DNA from: Pusillimonas sp. TS35
GTDB lineage: Bacteria > Pseudomonadota > Gammaproteobacteria > Burkholderiales > Burkholderiaceae_B
Reading direction: 5' to 3'
DNA: 64,000 nucleotides
Assembly: GCF_009857885.1 (NCBI RefSeq)
Contig: NZ_WWER01000001.1
Location: forward strand, 620,001 to 684,000
The notes under the pieces were generated by a model. That model worked only from the letters and a program-made list of their open reading frames with translations, did no database searches and had not been told where the DNA came from. Positions 54,600 to 63,055 of this stretch are shown one piece after another; position 1 is the stretch's first letter; the number at the start of each line of letters is the position of its first letter. The position numbers and the translations under genes are program-made.

Positions 54600-56078
54600 T
54601 TAGCCTTGCGAAATGGGAAGATCGACGCGCACGCGCAGGCCCGGCCGCGCATCTTCGAAGACAATGATGCCGTCGTGCAGCGACACAATGGCTCGCACTG
54701 AGGCGAGGCCCAGGCCGAAACCTGGGGCATCGGGATCGATGCGGTAAAAGCGCTCGCCAAGATGCGGCATGTGGCGCGCGTTGACGCCCGGTCCGTTGTC
54801 TTCGACGGCCAGGCGCACTACGCCGTCCACGCGCTCGCAGTGGATGACGATGCGGGCGCCATCACCCGCGTATTTGATCGCATTCTCGACCAAGTTGACG
54901 ATCACGCCAGCCAACAGGTCGGGGTCGGCCCACACCAGCGGGGCGAGCACCGGGGCGGCGAGCGGTGCGTCGGGCGTGTCGTCGTCGCGAAGATCGTGTA
55001 CCGACGCATTTTGCCCGCGGCCCAGCACGATACCGCGTTCAGCCGCGAGCGGCTCGTATAGATCAATAACGTCATCTACGATGTGGTCCAGCCTGACTTG
55101 CTGGAATGATTGACGGCGCACGCCCGATTCAGTTTCGGCGATCAGCAGCAGTTTTTCGGCGACGGTGATCATATCGAGGATCTCGCGCCGGGCATTTGCG
55201 ATGGCTTGGGAGGCCGCTGTATCAGCGCCCATGCGCGCCTGTGCGGCGTCCAGGCGCGCCAGCACGCGCATCAAGGGTGTGCGCACGTTGTGGGCGATGG
55301 AGTCTGACACGTTGCGTACGCCTTGCATCAACGCTTCAATGTCGTCGAGCATCTGGTTGATGTCGCCCCGCAGCCCTGAGAACTCGTCTGTTTCGGGGCT
55401 GCCAGGTACGCGCCGGTTTAGCTCGCCAGTGCCCACCCGGCGTGCGGTATCCCGGATATCCTGCACCCGCCACATCAGCGCCACGCGAAAGATGTACGTA
55501 CCCGCCATGACGAGGATGATCGCGATGGCGGTTGTTGCCAGCATGGCCTGGCCAATCAAGTGTTTGATCTCCTGCAATTCATAGGTGTCGCGCCCCACCA
55601 CCAGCGTCCAGCCGTTGTCCAGCGTCACGGCGCGCAGATAACCGCGATCGGGATGGCCATTGCGGCTGACGCGGATGGGTGAACTGGCGAGCTTATCCAA
55701 GCGAGCCGGGTCGGCGTCGAATGGATCGATATTGCCGACCAGTTTGGCGCCGCTTGTATCCATGAGCAGATACATTTCGACGTCGACGTCGGCATTGTCG
55801 GAAAGCAGGGTGCGGACGGTATCAATAAGCGCCGCACCGCCTTCCTGCTGGTACTGGACAACCAGGCGGCCGGCGTCGAGCGCGGTCTGGCGCGCAACGC
55901 GGGCCTGCAGCAGATTCACGATCTGTAGATAGACGAAGAACAGCACCACAATAGCGGTGACCACCGCCAGCAGGCTGTAGTTGAAGGTGAGCCGGAATGA
56001 AACCGAGCTCCAGAGCCGCCGCCAGCTTGCATCCAGGCGCGCCAGCAGGCTCCCTGCCCATATACGCACGGACATCAT
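54600..56078 (-). CDS. Sensor histidine kinase, atypical H-box
   Basis: A 492-residue inner-membrane kinase: TM1 about 33-57, periplasmic sensor about 58-175, TM2 about 178-200, HAMP (VGTGELNRRVP), then HisKA with DSIAHNVRTPLMRV (His263) and HATPase with LVENAIKYAGDGA (N box), DNGPGVN (G1), FGLGLASVR (G2). Residue 264 is Asn where most HisKA kinases have Glu or Asp. It overlaps its response regulator by four bases (ATGA). Position next to tctBA suggests control of carboxylate uptake, but it does not look like TctE itself. Confidence 0.92.
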   Translation of the reverse strand: MMSVRIWAGSLLARLDASWRRLWSSVSFRLTFNYSLLAVVTAIVVLFFVYLQIVNLLQARVARQTALDAGRLVVQYQQEGGAALIDTVRTLLSDNADVDVEMYLLMDTSGAKLVGNIDPFDADPARLDKLASSPIRVSRNGHPDRGYLRAVTLDNGWTLVVGRDTYELQEIKHLIGQAMLATTAIAIILVMAGTYIFRVALMWRVQDIRDTARRVGTGELNRRVPGSPETDEFSGLRGDINQMLDDIEALMQGVRNVSDSIAHNVRTPLMRVLARLDAAQARMGADTAASQAIANARREILDMITVAEKLLLIAETESGVRRQSFQQVRLDHIVDDVIDLYEPLAAERGIVLGRGQNASVHDLRDDDTPDAPLAAPVLAPLVWADPDLLAGVIVNLVENAIKYAGDGARIVIHCERVDGVVRLAVEDNGPGVNARHMPHLGERFYRIDPDAPGFGLGLASVRAIVSLHDGIIVFEDARPGLRVRVDLPISQG

Positions 56079-56791
56079 GTGTCGGCGCGCGTGGCGCCGG
56101 GAGGCTGATCGCGGGCCGTGAGCATATAGCCGGCGCCGCGTACCGTGTGAATCAACCAGGGCGGGGCATGGCTACCATCAATTTTCTGGCGCAGCCGGCT
56201 GATGGCGGCGTCAATGACATTGGTTTGTGGGTCGAACTGGTAGCCCCAGACCGAGCCCAGCAGCATCGCCCGTGTGAGCGTCTGGTCGGGGTGGGTCATC
56301 ATGTACGACAGCAGCCGGTATTCGCGCGGCTGCAGCGGGATGACCTTCCCGACGCGCGTGGCCCGCGGCACGGTTAGATCCAGCCGCAGATCGGCATACT
56401 CGAGTATCCGGTTGCTGTCGTCGCTTTGGGTGCGGCGTATCAGCGCCTCTGTGCGTGCCAGCAATTCCATCAGCGCAAAGGGCTTGACCAGATAGTCGTC
56501 GCCGCCAGCCTTCAGGCCGCGTACGCGTTCATCGAGCGTAGTAAGGGCGCTGAGCACCAGTACGGGCACCTTCTTGCCGAGGCCGCGCAAGGTGGTGAGT
56601 ATGGACAGGCCGTCGACCTGGTCGGGCAGCATGCGGTCAAGGATGATGACGTCCCATTGGCCCGATACGGCTTTCTGCAGCCCCTCAACGCCGTCATAGC
56701 AAACCACCGCGTGATGGCCGAGCTGGCGAAAGCCATCGGCCACATAGTGCGCATTGTCGCGATCGTCTTCGATAATCAGGCAATTCCACAT
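56075..56791 (-). CDS. OmpR-family response regulator
   Basis: A 238-residue two-domain regulator: receiver (about 1-118) with Asp52 in VIILDRMLPD and Lys in DDYLVKPFA, and a winged-helix DNA-binding domain (VIPLQPREYRLLSYMMTHPDQTLTRAMLLGSVWGYQFDPQTNVIDAAISRLRQKI). The ATG at 56791 (AAGGGA before it) is chosen over an upstream reading. It is translated with the following kinase. The ATTACCG repeats upstream of tctB are its best local candidate target. Confidence 0.93.
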   Translation of the reverse strand: MWNCLIIEDDRDNAHYVADGFRQLGHHAVVCYDGVEGLQKAVSGQWDVIILDRMLPDQVDGLSILTTLRGLGKKVPVLVLSALTTLDERVRGLKAGGDDYLVKPFALMELLARTEALIRRTQSDDSNRILEYADLRLDLTVPRATRVGKVIPLQPREYRLLSYMMTHPDQTLTRAMLLGSVWGYQFDPQTNVIDAAISRLRQKIDGSHAPPWLIHTVRGAGYMLTARDQPPGATRADT

Positions 56792-56847
56792 GCATAATCC
56801 CTTTGGCGTGCCGGCGCGCCCCGTGGCCGCCACCATCCCCGGGGATT

Positions 56848-57492
56848 TTAGCCTCTACCCGTCAGTATCTGTTCTACCTCTCTGTCGGTGGTCTGGGTAA
56901 ACCTGTCGTACCACAGCCCTACCGCGCGGAACTGCGCCGGACAAGCCAGGCAGACCATATCGTCGGCACGCCCGGCAAGGTCTTCGCGGGCGTCGGCTGA
57001 ACCGACCGGCGCTGCAACGACAACGCGAACGGCGCCCAGTTTGCGGGCCGCGACGATAGCGGCCCGCATAGTGGCTCCGGTGGCCAAGCCGTCATCGACG
57101 AGAATCACGGTTCTGCCCTGCAAGTCCAGGGGAGGGCGGCCTGCGCGGTAGGCGAGTTCGCGGCGCTCGAGTTCGCGTTGTTCCATGGTGCGCACGCGCT
57201 CAAGCGTCTGTGCGCCGATGCCCATCAACCGCGTAACCTGCTCGTCCACCACGCAGACATCACCCGTGGCGATCGCACCCATGGCAAATTCTTTGTCGCC
57301 GGGCACGCCCAGCTTGCGTACCAGAAGCACATCCAGCGGCGCATCCAGGAGGCGGGCGACTTCAGCGGCTACCGGGACGCCGCCGCGCGGCAGCCCCAGC
57401 ACCAGCACGTTGGGCTGTTGGCCGTAGTTCGGACGCAGGGCTTCGCCCAACGCCCGGCCGGCGTCACGGCGATCGTGGTAGAGCGGTTTCAT
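56848..57492 (-). CDS. Phosphoribosyltransferase-fold protein
   Basis: A 214-residue type I PRTase-like protein. VLGLPRGGVPVAAEVARLL and LVRKLGVPGDKEFAMGAIA come first, then the PRPP-binding loop TVILVDDGLATGATMRAAI. This architecture is common in bacteria next to dienelactone hydrolase or stress genes; the purine/pyrimidine specificity of known enzymes is not evident, and the function is unknown. It stands alone, on the minus strand, between a two-component system and an ABC transporter. Confidence 0.88.
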   Translation of the reverse strand: MKPLYHDRRDAGRALGEALRPNYGQQPNVLVLGLPRGGVPVAAEVARLLDAPLDVLLVRKLGVPGDKEFAMGAIATGDVCVVDEQVTRLMGIGAQTLERVRTMEQRELERRELAYRAGRPPLDLQGRTVILVDDGLATGATMRAAIVAARKLGAVRVVVAAPVGSADAREDLAGRADDMVCLACPAQFRAVGLWYDRFTQTTDREVEQILTGRG

Positions 57493-57678
57493 GATCAGGC
57501 GGATGGAGAGCTAAAAGGCTTATCGTCATTTGCCAGCAATTTCGGGGCCAGACATAGTAGCCGCCCAGCATGGCCCGCCACGGATACCCTGCACGATGGC
57601 GATCAGCGTCTGGTCACTGTGGCAAGCGGAGAGTGAGCAAAGGACAGGCCCACAGGCGCGCGCTGGCGCAAGGCTGGA

Positions 57679-57684
57679 TATAAT
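57679..57684 (+). promoter_or_regulatory. Consensus -10 hexamer before the amino acid ABC operon
   Basis: TATAAT lies 90 bases before the ATG at 57774 in the only intergenic stretch of the region. No good -35 is present at 16-18 bases upstream, so an activator may be needed. Confidence 0.4.
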
Positions 57685-57773
57685 GCTGGATTCGGCCTTT
57701 GCACGGGTAAACCCTTGGCGCGGCCAGCCCAACCCTATTTTGATTCCTACGCGCCTCGCGGGCGCCGCCTACC

Positions 57774-58568
57774 ATGAAAAAAATCACTGCCGTACTCACG
57801 ATATCCGCCCTGTCGCTGCTGCTTGCCGCCTGCGGCAAGGGCGAAGACGCTCCCAAGGTGTCGGCCGCGCCCGCCGCGGCCCAGAAGATTGTCGTAGGCC
57901 TGGACGACAACTTCCCACCCATGGGGTTTCGCGATGAAAGCAACAAACTGGTGGGTTTTGACATAGACATGGCCAAAGAAGCCAGCAAGCGGCTGGGCAT
58001 AGAGGTCGAATTCAAACCCATCGACTGGAGCGCCAAAGAGGCCGAACTCAACGGCAAGCGGGTGGACGCCCTCTGGAACGGCCTGACCATCACCGAAGAG
58101 CGCAAGAAGAACATCGCGTTCACCAAGCCCTACATGGCCAATCACCAGATCATTGTTGTCGCTCAGGCGTCCGCCATCAAGGTCAAGGCTGATCTGGCCG
58201 GCAAAGTAGTGGGCGCCCAGGAAGGCAGCAGCGCGGTCGACGCGATCAAGAAAGAAGCCGATGTCGCCGCCAACATGAAAGAGCTCAAAACGTTTGGCGA
58301 CAACGTTACCGCGCTGATGGATTTATCCGCCGGCCGCCTGGACGCAGTGGTCGTTGATGAAGTGGTGGGCCGTTATCTGGCCAGCAAGCGCGAGGGCCAG
58401 TACCGCGTGCTTGATGAAAATTTCGGCACCGAAGACTACGGCGTCGGCGTGCGCAAAGACGACACCGAGCTGCTTGCCAAGCTGGATGGCGCGCTTGACG
58501 CCATGAAAAAGGATGGCACTGCCGCAAAGATCGCCACCCAGTGGTTTGGCGCCGACATCATCAAATAA
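57774..58568 (+). CDS. Amino acid ABC transporter binding lipoprotein
   Basis: A 264-residue type II solute-binding protein, family 3. A lipobox LLLAAC at the signal-peptide end (Cys20) predicts a lipoprotein attached to the membrane, unusual for Gram-negative uptake systems but seen in this subfamily. KIVVGLDDNFPPMGFRDESNKLVGFDIDMAKEASKRLG is the ligand-domain start, with acidic and aromatic contacts typical of His/Gln/Cys-type amino acid binders. The permease and ATPase follow. Ligand identity cannot be set from sequence. Confidence 0.92.
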   Translation: MKKITAVLTISALSLLLAACGKGEDAPKVSAAPAAAQKIVVGLDDNFPPMGFRDESNKLVGFDIDMAKEASKRLGIEVEFKPIDWSAKEAELNGKRVDALWNGLTITEERKKNIAFTKPYMANHQIIVVAQASAIKVKADLAGKVVGAQEGSSAVDAIKKEADVAANMKELKTFGDNVTALMDLSAGRLDAVVVDEVVGRYLASKREGQYRVLDENFGTEDYGVGVRKDDTELLAKLDGALDAMKKDGTAAKIATQWFGADIIK

Positions 58569-58576
58569 TGTCCTTA

Positions 58577-58646
58577 CCGGCCGCCCTGGCGGGCGTTGCA
58601 TGCCCGCCCGCGGGCATGGCCAACGTCCAACAGGCCGGGCGGCCGG
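58577..58646 (+). repeat. Nested hairpins between binding-protein and permease genes
   Basis: Outer arms CCGGCCGCCC (58577-58586) and GGGCGGCCGG (58637-58646) are perfect complements. Inside, GGCGGGC (58588-58594) pairs with GCCCGCC (58602-58608). The structure fills the 89-base gap and probably uncouples abundant binding protein from the permease, as with the ugpB-ugpA hairpin. Confidence 0.75.
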
Positions 58647-58657
58647 GAGCCCATTGA

Positions 58658-59311
58658 ATGGACTATATCGTTTCGCTTCTGGGGCCCATGGCCGACGGCG
58701 CCAAGGTCACCCTGACGCTTTTTTTCATTACGCTCGCGCTGGCTGTGCCGCTCGGCCTGGTGCTGGCGCTGTTGCGCATTTCCAGGTGGCGCACAATCAG
58801 CCGCCTGGTAAACGGCTATATCTGGCTGATGCGGGGCACACCGCTGATGCTGCAGATGCTGTTCATCTATTTTGCGCTGCCTTTCGTTCCGGTGATCGGT
58901 GTGCGGCTGCCGGACTTCCCCGCCGCTGTGGTGGCTTTCGCACTCAATTACGCCGCGTATTTCGCCGAAATCTTCCGCGCGGGCATCCTTTCCGTTGATC
59001 GCGGTCAGTACGAAGGCAGCCAAGTGCTGGGTATGTCTTATGGGCAAACCATGCGACGCATCGTGCTGCCGCAGATGGTCCGCCATGTGTTGCCGCCGCT
59101 CAGCAACGAAACCATCACCCTGGTCAAGGACACCTCGCTGATCTACGTGCTTGCGCTCAACGATATTCTGCGTGTGGCCCGCGGCATCGTCCAGCGCGAT
59201 TTCTCCACCACGCCTTTCTTGGTCGCCGCGGCGTTCTATCTCCTCATGACGCTGGTCTTGACCTGGATGTTCCAGTATCTGGAAAAGCACTATGACAAAT
59301 ACGACCGATAG
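58658..59311 (+). CDS. Amino acid ABC transporter permease
   Basis: A 217-residue HisM/GlnP-class permease, about five helices. The conserved [26 protein letters not shown] and the EAA-type loop [42 protein letters not shown] are present. Only one permease is encoded, so it probably acts as a homodimer. Its last 20 bases overlap the ATPase gene start. Confidence 0.94.
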   Translation: MDYIVSLLGPMADGAKVTLTLFFITLALAVPLGLVLALLRISRWRTISRLVNGYIWLMRGTPLMLQMLFIYFALPFVPVIGVRLPDFPAAVVAFALNYAAYFAEIFRAGILSVDRGQYEGSQVLGMSYGQTMRRIVLPQMVRHVLPPLSNETITLVKDTSLIYVLALNDILRVARGIVQRDFSTTPFLVAAAFYLLMTLVLTWMFQYLEKHYDKYDR

Positions 59312-60119
59312 CGCCGTGCACGCCGGCGGCGGGCGCAATCAGGCACCGGGCGCGGAGCGCCCCGTTATGATCGCCGCGCGTGATGTCGTCAAATCCTTTG
59401 GCGCCAACAAAGTGCTCGACCAGGTTTCGCTTACTCTGCGCAAGGGCGAGGTGGTGGCGGTGATAGGCCCGTCGGGCTCGGGCAAGAGCACTTTTCTGCG
59501 CTGCCTGATCAACCTCGAACGTATAGACCGCGGCACTATCACCATCGAAGGCGAACCGCTTGCCCGCGCGTCGGGCGCCAGTGCCAGCCAGTATCCGGCC
59601 GAGGCTGAGATCCGCCGTATCTGCGGCAAAATGGGCATGGTGTTCCAGTCTTTCAATCTGTTCCCGCACATGACGGTGCTGCAGAACGTGATCGAGGCCC
59701 CACTCACCGTCAAAAAGCTGCGGCGTGATTCCATCGTTCCCAAGGCCGAAGCTTTGCTGCGCAAGGTGGGTTTGCTCGAAAAGCGCGATAGCTATCCGGG
59801 CCGGCTCTCGGGTGGGCAGAAGCAAAGAGTGGCCATTGCCCGAGCGCTGGCCATGGAGCCCGACATCATGCTGTTCGACGAACCCACCTCTGCGCTAGAC
59901 CCTGAGCTCACAGGCGAGGTCTTGCGCACCATGCGCCAGTTGGCTGACGAGCATATGACTATGCTGGTCGTCACACACGAAATGGGTTTCGCCCGCGAAG
60001 CCGCTCACCGCGTGATTTTCATGGACCAAGGCAAGGTTGTCGAAGAAGCGCCGGCGGCGCAGTTTTTCCAGGCACCCGAACACCCGCGCACGCGCGCATT
60101 TCTCAGCCAGATGTTGTAA
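59292..60119 (+). CDS. Amino acid ABC transporter ATPase
   Basis: A 275-residue GlnQ/HisP-type ATPase. Walker [32 protein letters not shown] (Q-loop), signature [15 protein letters not shown], Walker [21 protein letters not shown]-loop [21 protein letters not shown]. An N-terminal extension of about 25 residues (Gly/Ala-rich) precedes the domain. Translationally coupled to the permease. Confidence 0.95.
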   Translation: MTNTTDSAVHAGGGRNQAPGAERPVMIAARDVVKSFGANKVLDQVSLTLRKGEVVAVIGPSGSGKSTFLRCLINLERIDRGTITIEGEPLARASGASASQYPAEAEIRRICGKMGMVFQSFNLFPHMTVLQNVIEAPLTVKKLRRDSIVPKAEALLRKVGLLEKRDSYPGRLSGGQKQRVAIARALAMEPDIMLFDEPTSALDPELTGEVLRTMRQLADEHMTMLVVTHEMGFAREAAHRVIFMDQGKVVEEAPAAQFFQAPEHPRTRAFLSQML

Positions 60120-60420
60120 AAGCGGCCATCGGTCGGGCGTTTCTCGACGACTGGGCGCCGGATGGCTGGCGCCGCCGCGTTTTGCGCCGTTCCGCATCCG
60201 CGCATACGCCTGCGAGCTTCCCATGCATCCGCACATGCACCTGCGTGTGCTTCCCATACATACGCGCATACGTCCTCGCGCGTGCTTCGATGATTCCCAG
60301 GCCGTTCACACGACTGTGGCAGCGTGGCATCGCTGCCATGTATTCGCTGCTGGCCGCGTATCTTGCCTCTTCGTTATTTGTTATGATAATTAGCATATTT
60401 TTATTAGTTATATAGTAAAT
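60120..60420. other. 301-base gap before the TauE gene
   Basis: The first 240 bases show nothing I recognise: a 77-codon frame at 60182-60415 has a hydrophobic C-terminus but no family resemblance or ribosome site. The last 50 bases are strikingly AT-rich and hold an inverted repeat. Confidence 0.5.
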
Positions 60421-60424
60421 ATGC
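60393..60424. promoter_or_regulatory. AT-rich operator-like dyad over the tauE start
   Basis: GCATATTT (60393-60400) is an exact complement of AAATATGC (60417-60424), with a 16-base AT-rich spacer. The right arm includes the TauE start codon, so a bound protein would block transcription and translation start. A similar layout is used by ArsR-type sulfur regulators, but none is adjacent. Confidence 0.5.
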
Positions 60425-61221
60425 TGATCTTACCGGTATTGCTGGGCGCAGCCATAGGCATGATCCTCGGGCTGACTGGCGCGGGCGGGGGCATACTCGC
60501 CGTACCGGCGCTGGTGATGGGGCTGGGTATGAGCCTTACACAAGCCGCGCCTATTGCACTGATCGCGGTAGGCGCCGCAGCCGCACTGGGCGCGGCAGAC
60601 GGGTTGCGGCGTGGGCTGGTCCGCTATAAAGCCGCCGCTCTCATGTCTGTGGTCGGCGCGCTCACCGCGCCATTGGGTTTGGCCATTGCCCACCGCCTTC
60701 CCGCATTTTGGCTCGCCGTACTGTTCAGTTTCGCCATGCTGGCGGTAGCGTGGCGCATGTTCAGACAGTCCCTGCAAGCCGCGCATGCGCACGATGCCAT
60801 GGCCGACGCCCGCAAGCCCTGCCATATTTCGCCTCAAACCGGAAAATTCATCTGGACGGGCAGGGCGGGTGTCTCGATCAGCCTGATCGGTGCCGTATCG
60901 GGCCTGTGCACCGGCATGCTGGGGGTGGGTGGCGGCTTCATCATCGTGCCTGCCCTCACCGCACTGACCGACGCACCCATGCGGACTATCGTACCTACCT
61001 CGCTCATGGTGATTGCGCTCGTCTCATCGGCCGCCGTGCTGGCGGCCTTGGACCGCGGCGTTGACTTCCCTCCCGCCGCTTGGTGGTTTATTGCGGCTAC
61101 CGGCGCGGGCATGCTGCTGGGCCGTATCGTGAGCGGGCGCATCCCGGCATGCTGGGTGCAGCGCAGCTTCGCGATCGTGTGCGTGGTGGTGGCAGCCGTG
61201 CTTGTTGCACGAGCGTGGTGA
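60421..61221 (+). CDS. TauE/SafE family sulfite/organosulfur exporter
   Basis: A 266-residue membrane protein with about eight helices in two repeats, each beginning with a Gly-rich motif: IGMILGLTGAGGGILAVPALVMGLG (near residue 10) and SGLCTGMLGVGGGFIIVPAL (near 165). TauE/SafE proteins export sulfite, sulfoacetate or related anions. The ATG at 60421 has no Shine-Dalgarno sequence; an alternative in-frame ATG lies at 60460. The downstream neighbour is convergent. Confidence 0.9.
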   Translation: MLILPVLLGAAIGMILGLTGAGGGILAVPALVMGLGMSLTQAAPIALIAVGAAAALGAADGLRRGLVRYKAAALMSVVGALTAPLGLAIAHRLPAFWLAVLFSFAMLAVAWRMFRQSLQAAHAHDAMADARKPCHISPQTGKFIWTGRAGVSISLIGAVSGLCTGMLGVGGGFIIVPALTALTDAPMRTIVPTSLMVIALVSSAAVLAALDRGVDFPPAAWWFIAATGAGMLLGRIVSGRIPACWVQRSFAIVCVVVAAVLVARAW

Positions 61222-61285
61222 TACGCCAGCGCTTCGCTCTTGCGGCAAAGCCCTGAGGGCCAGCAGTATTGGCGGTACTGTTGCG

Positions 61286-62308
61286 TCAGTCTTGCACGAG
61301 CCGGATCAGGCGTTTGCCGAAGTTTTTTCCCTGATAGAGATCGGCGATGGAGCCAGGCGCTGCTTCAATGCCGTCCAGGATTTCCTCGCGGTAGCGTAGG
61401 CGGCCCTCACGGATCATGGGCGCCAGCACGTCGATGGCTTCCTGGTAGCGGGCCTCATAGTCGAAGGCCAGGAACCCTTGCATGCTGGCGGCCTTGTTGA
61501 GCAGGTGGCGATCCACCCTGGGGCCTGCGGGCCAAGGGTCCCAACTGGAAATGGAGGCTGTGCCTACCACGACAATGCGCGCATGGCGGTTGATGCGCCG
61601 GATCACCGCATCGGAGATAAAGCCGCTGGTATTGTCGAAATAGACATCGACGCCCTGGTCGGTGGCCTGCGTGAGCGCCTCTTCAAAGCCTGGCGCCTTA
61701 TAGTCGATCGCATGCTTGACGCCAAACTCATTCTGGCAAAGGGCAACTTTCTCGGGCCCGCCCGTTATGCCGACAACGTTGCATCCACGCGCCGCAGCCA
61801 GTTGACAGGCAATCGACCCGACAGCGCCGGCGGCAGTTGAGACAACGACGGTGTCACCGCGCTCAGGTCGACCGCAGGCCGTCAGGGCAAAATACGCCGT
61901 CAGCCCGTTCAGGCCCAATACGCCCAGCGAGAGCGAAAGAGGGAGGTCCTGCTCGCGTATTGTGCGGCGTATGTTGGCCCCGTCGGAAATCGCATAATCC
62001 TGCCAGCCCAACGACCCCATCACTGCGGTGCCCACAGGGTAATCCGGGTGCCGTGATTGCACGACACGCCCGGCCGCATACGACCGCATCACATCGCCAA
62101 TGCCGACGGGCACCGAATAATTGGCGACTGCATTGACCCAGCCTCGCATAGCAGGGTCGACCGATAGGTAGTGATTACGCACGAGAAATTGCCCCGCCTG
62201 CAAAGCGCCGACGGGCACCGTACGGATTCCGAAATGCTCGGCTTGCGGTACGGCTGAGGGGCGCGCTTTCAGGAAGACCTGGCGATTGACGGCAGGAGAG
62301 GTAGGCAT
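61286..62308 (-). CDS. Zinc-free NADP-dependent oxidoreductase (CurA/prostaglandin reductase type)
   Basis: A 340-residue medium-chain dehydrogenase/reductase without zinc ligands. The substrate domain includes FLVRNHYLSVDPAMRGW, and the NADP fold is VVVSTAAGAVGSIACQLAAARGC (AAGAVG loop). YFDNTSGFISDAVIRRINRHARI is typical of leukotriene B4 dehydrogenase/CurA-like enzymes that reduce the double bond of enones. The start MPTSPAVNRQVF has GGAG before it. It is divergent from a MarR regulator, suggesting induction by reactive or phenolic compounds. Confidence 0.92.
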   Translation of the reverse strand: MPTSPAVNRQVFLKARPSAVPQAEHFGIRTVPVGALQAGQFLVRNHYLSVDPAMRGWVNAVANYSVPVGIGDVMRSYAAGRVVQSRHPDYPVGTAVMGSLGWQDYAISDGANIRRTIREQDLPLSLSLGVLGLNGLTAYFALTACGRPERGDTVVVSTAAGAVGSIACQLAAARGCNVVGITGGPEKVALCQNEFGVKHAIDYKAPGFEEALTQATDQGVDVYFDNTSGFISDAVIRRINRHARIVVVGTASISSWDPWPAGPRVDRHLLNKAASMQGFLAFDYEARYQEAIDVLAPMIREGRLRYREEILDGIEAAPGSIADLYQGKNFGKRLIRLVQD

Positions 62309-62497
62309 GGATGGTGCTCCGTACGGAATCAGGGCAAAGGCCGATAAACACACTATTGTAGGCAAGCTGCAATATCATGCCACCATCACGGCACAAGCGC
62401 GGGGCAGGGGGCTGCCGCCATGACGCTGACAGGCATCGGGCAGGGCGGTTGACGCCGCGCGCACGCTTTTCTGTTGGCAACCTCTATAGTAAAATAC

Positions 62498-62509
62498 TTT
62501 GCATGCAAA
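62498..62509. promoter_or_regulatory. Palindrome over the marR start codon
   Basis: TTTGCATGCAAA is a perfect 12-base palindrome whose centre holds the marR ATG (62503). No ribosome binding site precedes the start. MarR proteins bind such dyads, so autoregulation is plausible. Confidence 0.5.
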
Positions 62510-62982
62510 CTAGTTCTGCCCTTGAACCCGATGACGCGCCTGACATTGCTCAGGCACGCTCGCGTTTCGGGCTGCTGCTGGGCAGTGTTTACAGGCAGTG
62601 GCGCCGCCAAATCGACCTCGCGTTCAAAGATCTGGGGCAGTCCGACGCTACGCGCATGCCCCTGCTGATCCTGTATGTGCACGACGAACCGCTGCGGCAA
62701 AAAGACCTTGCCGATGCCCTGCATCTGGATTCTTCCTCTCTGGTTCGCGTGCTGGCGCATCTCCGGGAAGCTGAACTGGTCGATTGGGCCTGTAATCCCG
62801 CTGATCGGCGCACAAAATACATTACCTTGACGCCTTCGGGCCGCAAAATGGCCAAGCTGATCCTGGCAAAGAGTATGGAAATAGAACACGCCATTCTGCA
62901 AGGCCATTCCCCCCAGGAGCTTGATGTCACCCGCCGCGTACTTGAAAGCATTTCGCGGCGCTTCAGTGAATTGGGCAGTTGA
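62503..62982 (+). CDS. MarR family transcriptional regulator
   Basis: A 159-residue winged-helix dimeric repressor. LRQKDLADALHLDSSSLVRVLAHLREAELVDWACNPADRRTKYITLTPSGRKMAK is the recognition helix plus wing (DRR motif). MarR proteins release DNA on binding small phenolics or on oxidation. It is divergent from the CurA-type reductase and upstream of an MFS gene on the same strand (73-base gap), the usual MarR setting of a drug or aromatic-compound response. Confidence 0.92.
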   Translation: MQTSSALEPDDAPDIAQARSRFGLLLGSVYRQWRRQIDLAFKDLGQSDATRMPLLILYVHDEPLRQKDLADALHLDSSSLVRVLAHLREAELVDWACNPADRRTKYITLTPSGRKMAKLILAKSMEIEHAILQGHSPQELDVTRRVLESISRRFSELGS

Positions 62983-63055
62983 ACCGCAAGCAGCCACATC
63001 ATCCCGTCAGGGGCCGGCACCGCCAAAAGGCGGTCCATTACGCATCCATCCAACA

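Noticed and set aside
54600-56791. Naming the two-component pair TctD/TctE because of tctBA
   Set aside because: Neither protein shows TctD- or TctE-specific sequence that I can recall; only position supports the link, so no symbols were given.
60182-60415. 77-codon frame with a hydrophobic C-terminus before the TauE gene
   Set aside because: No ribosome binding site, unusual Cys/Arg-rich first half, and its hydrophobic end simply reflects the AT-rich promoter.
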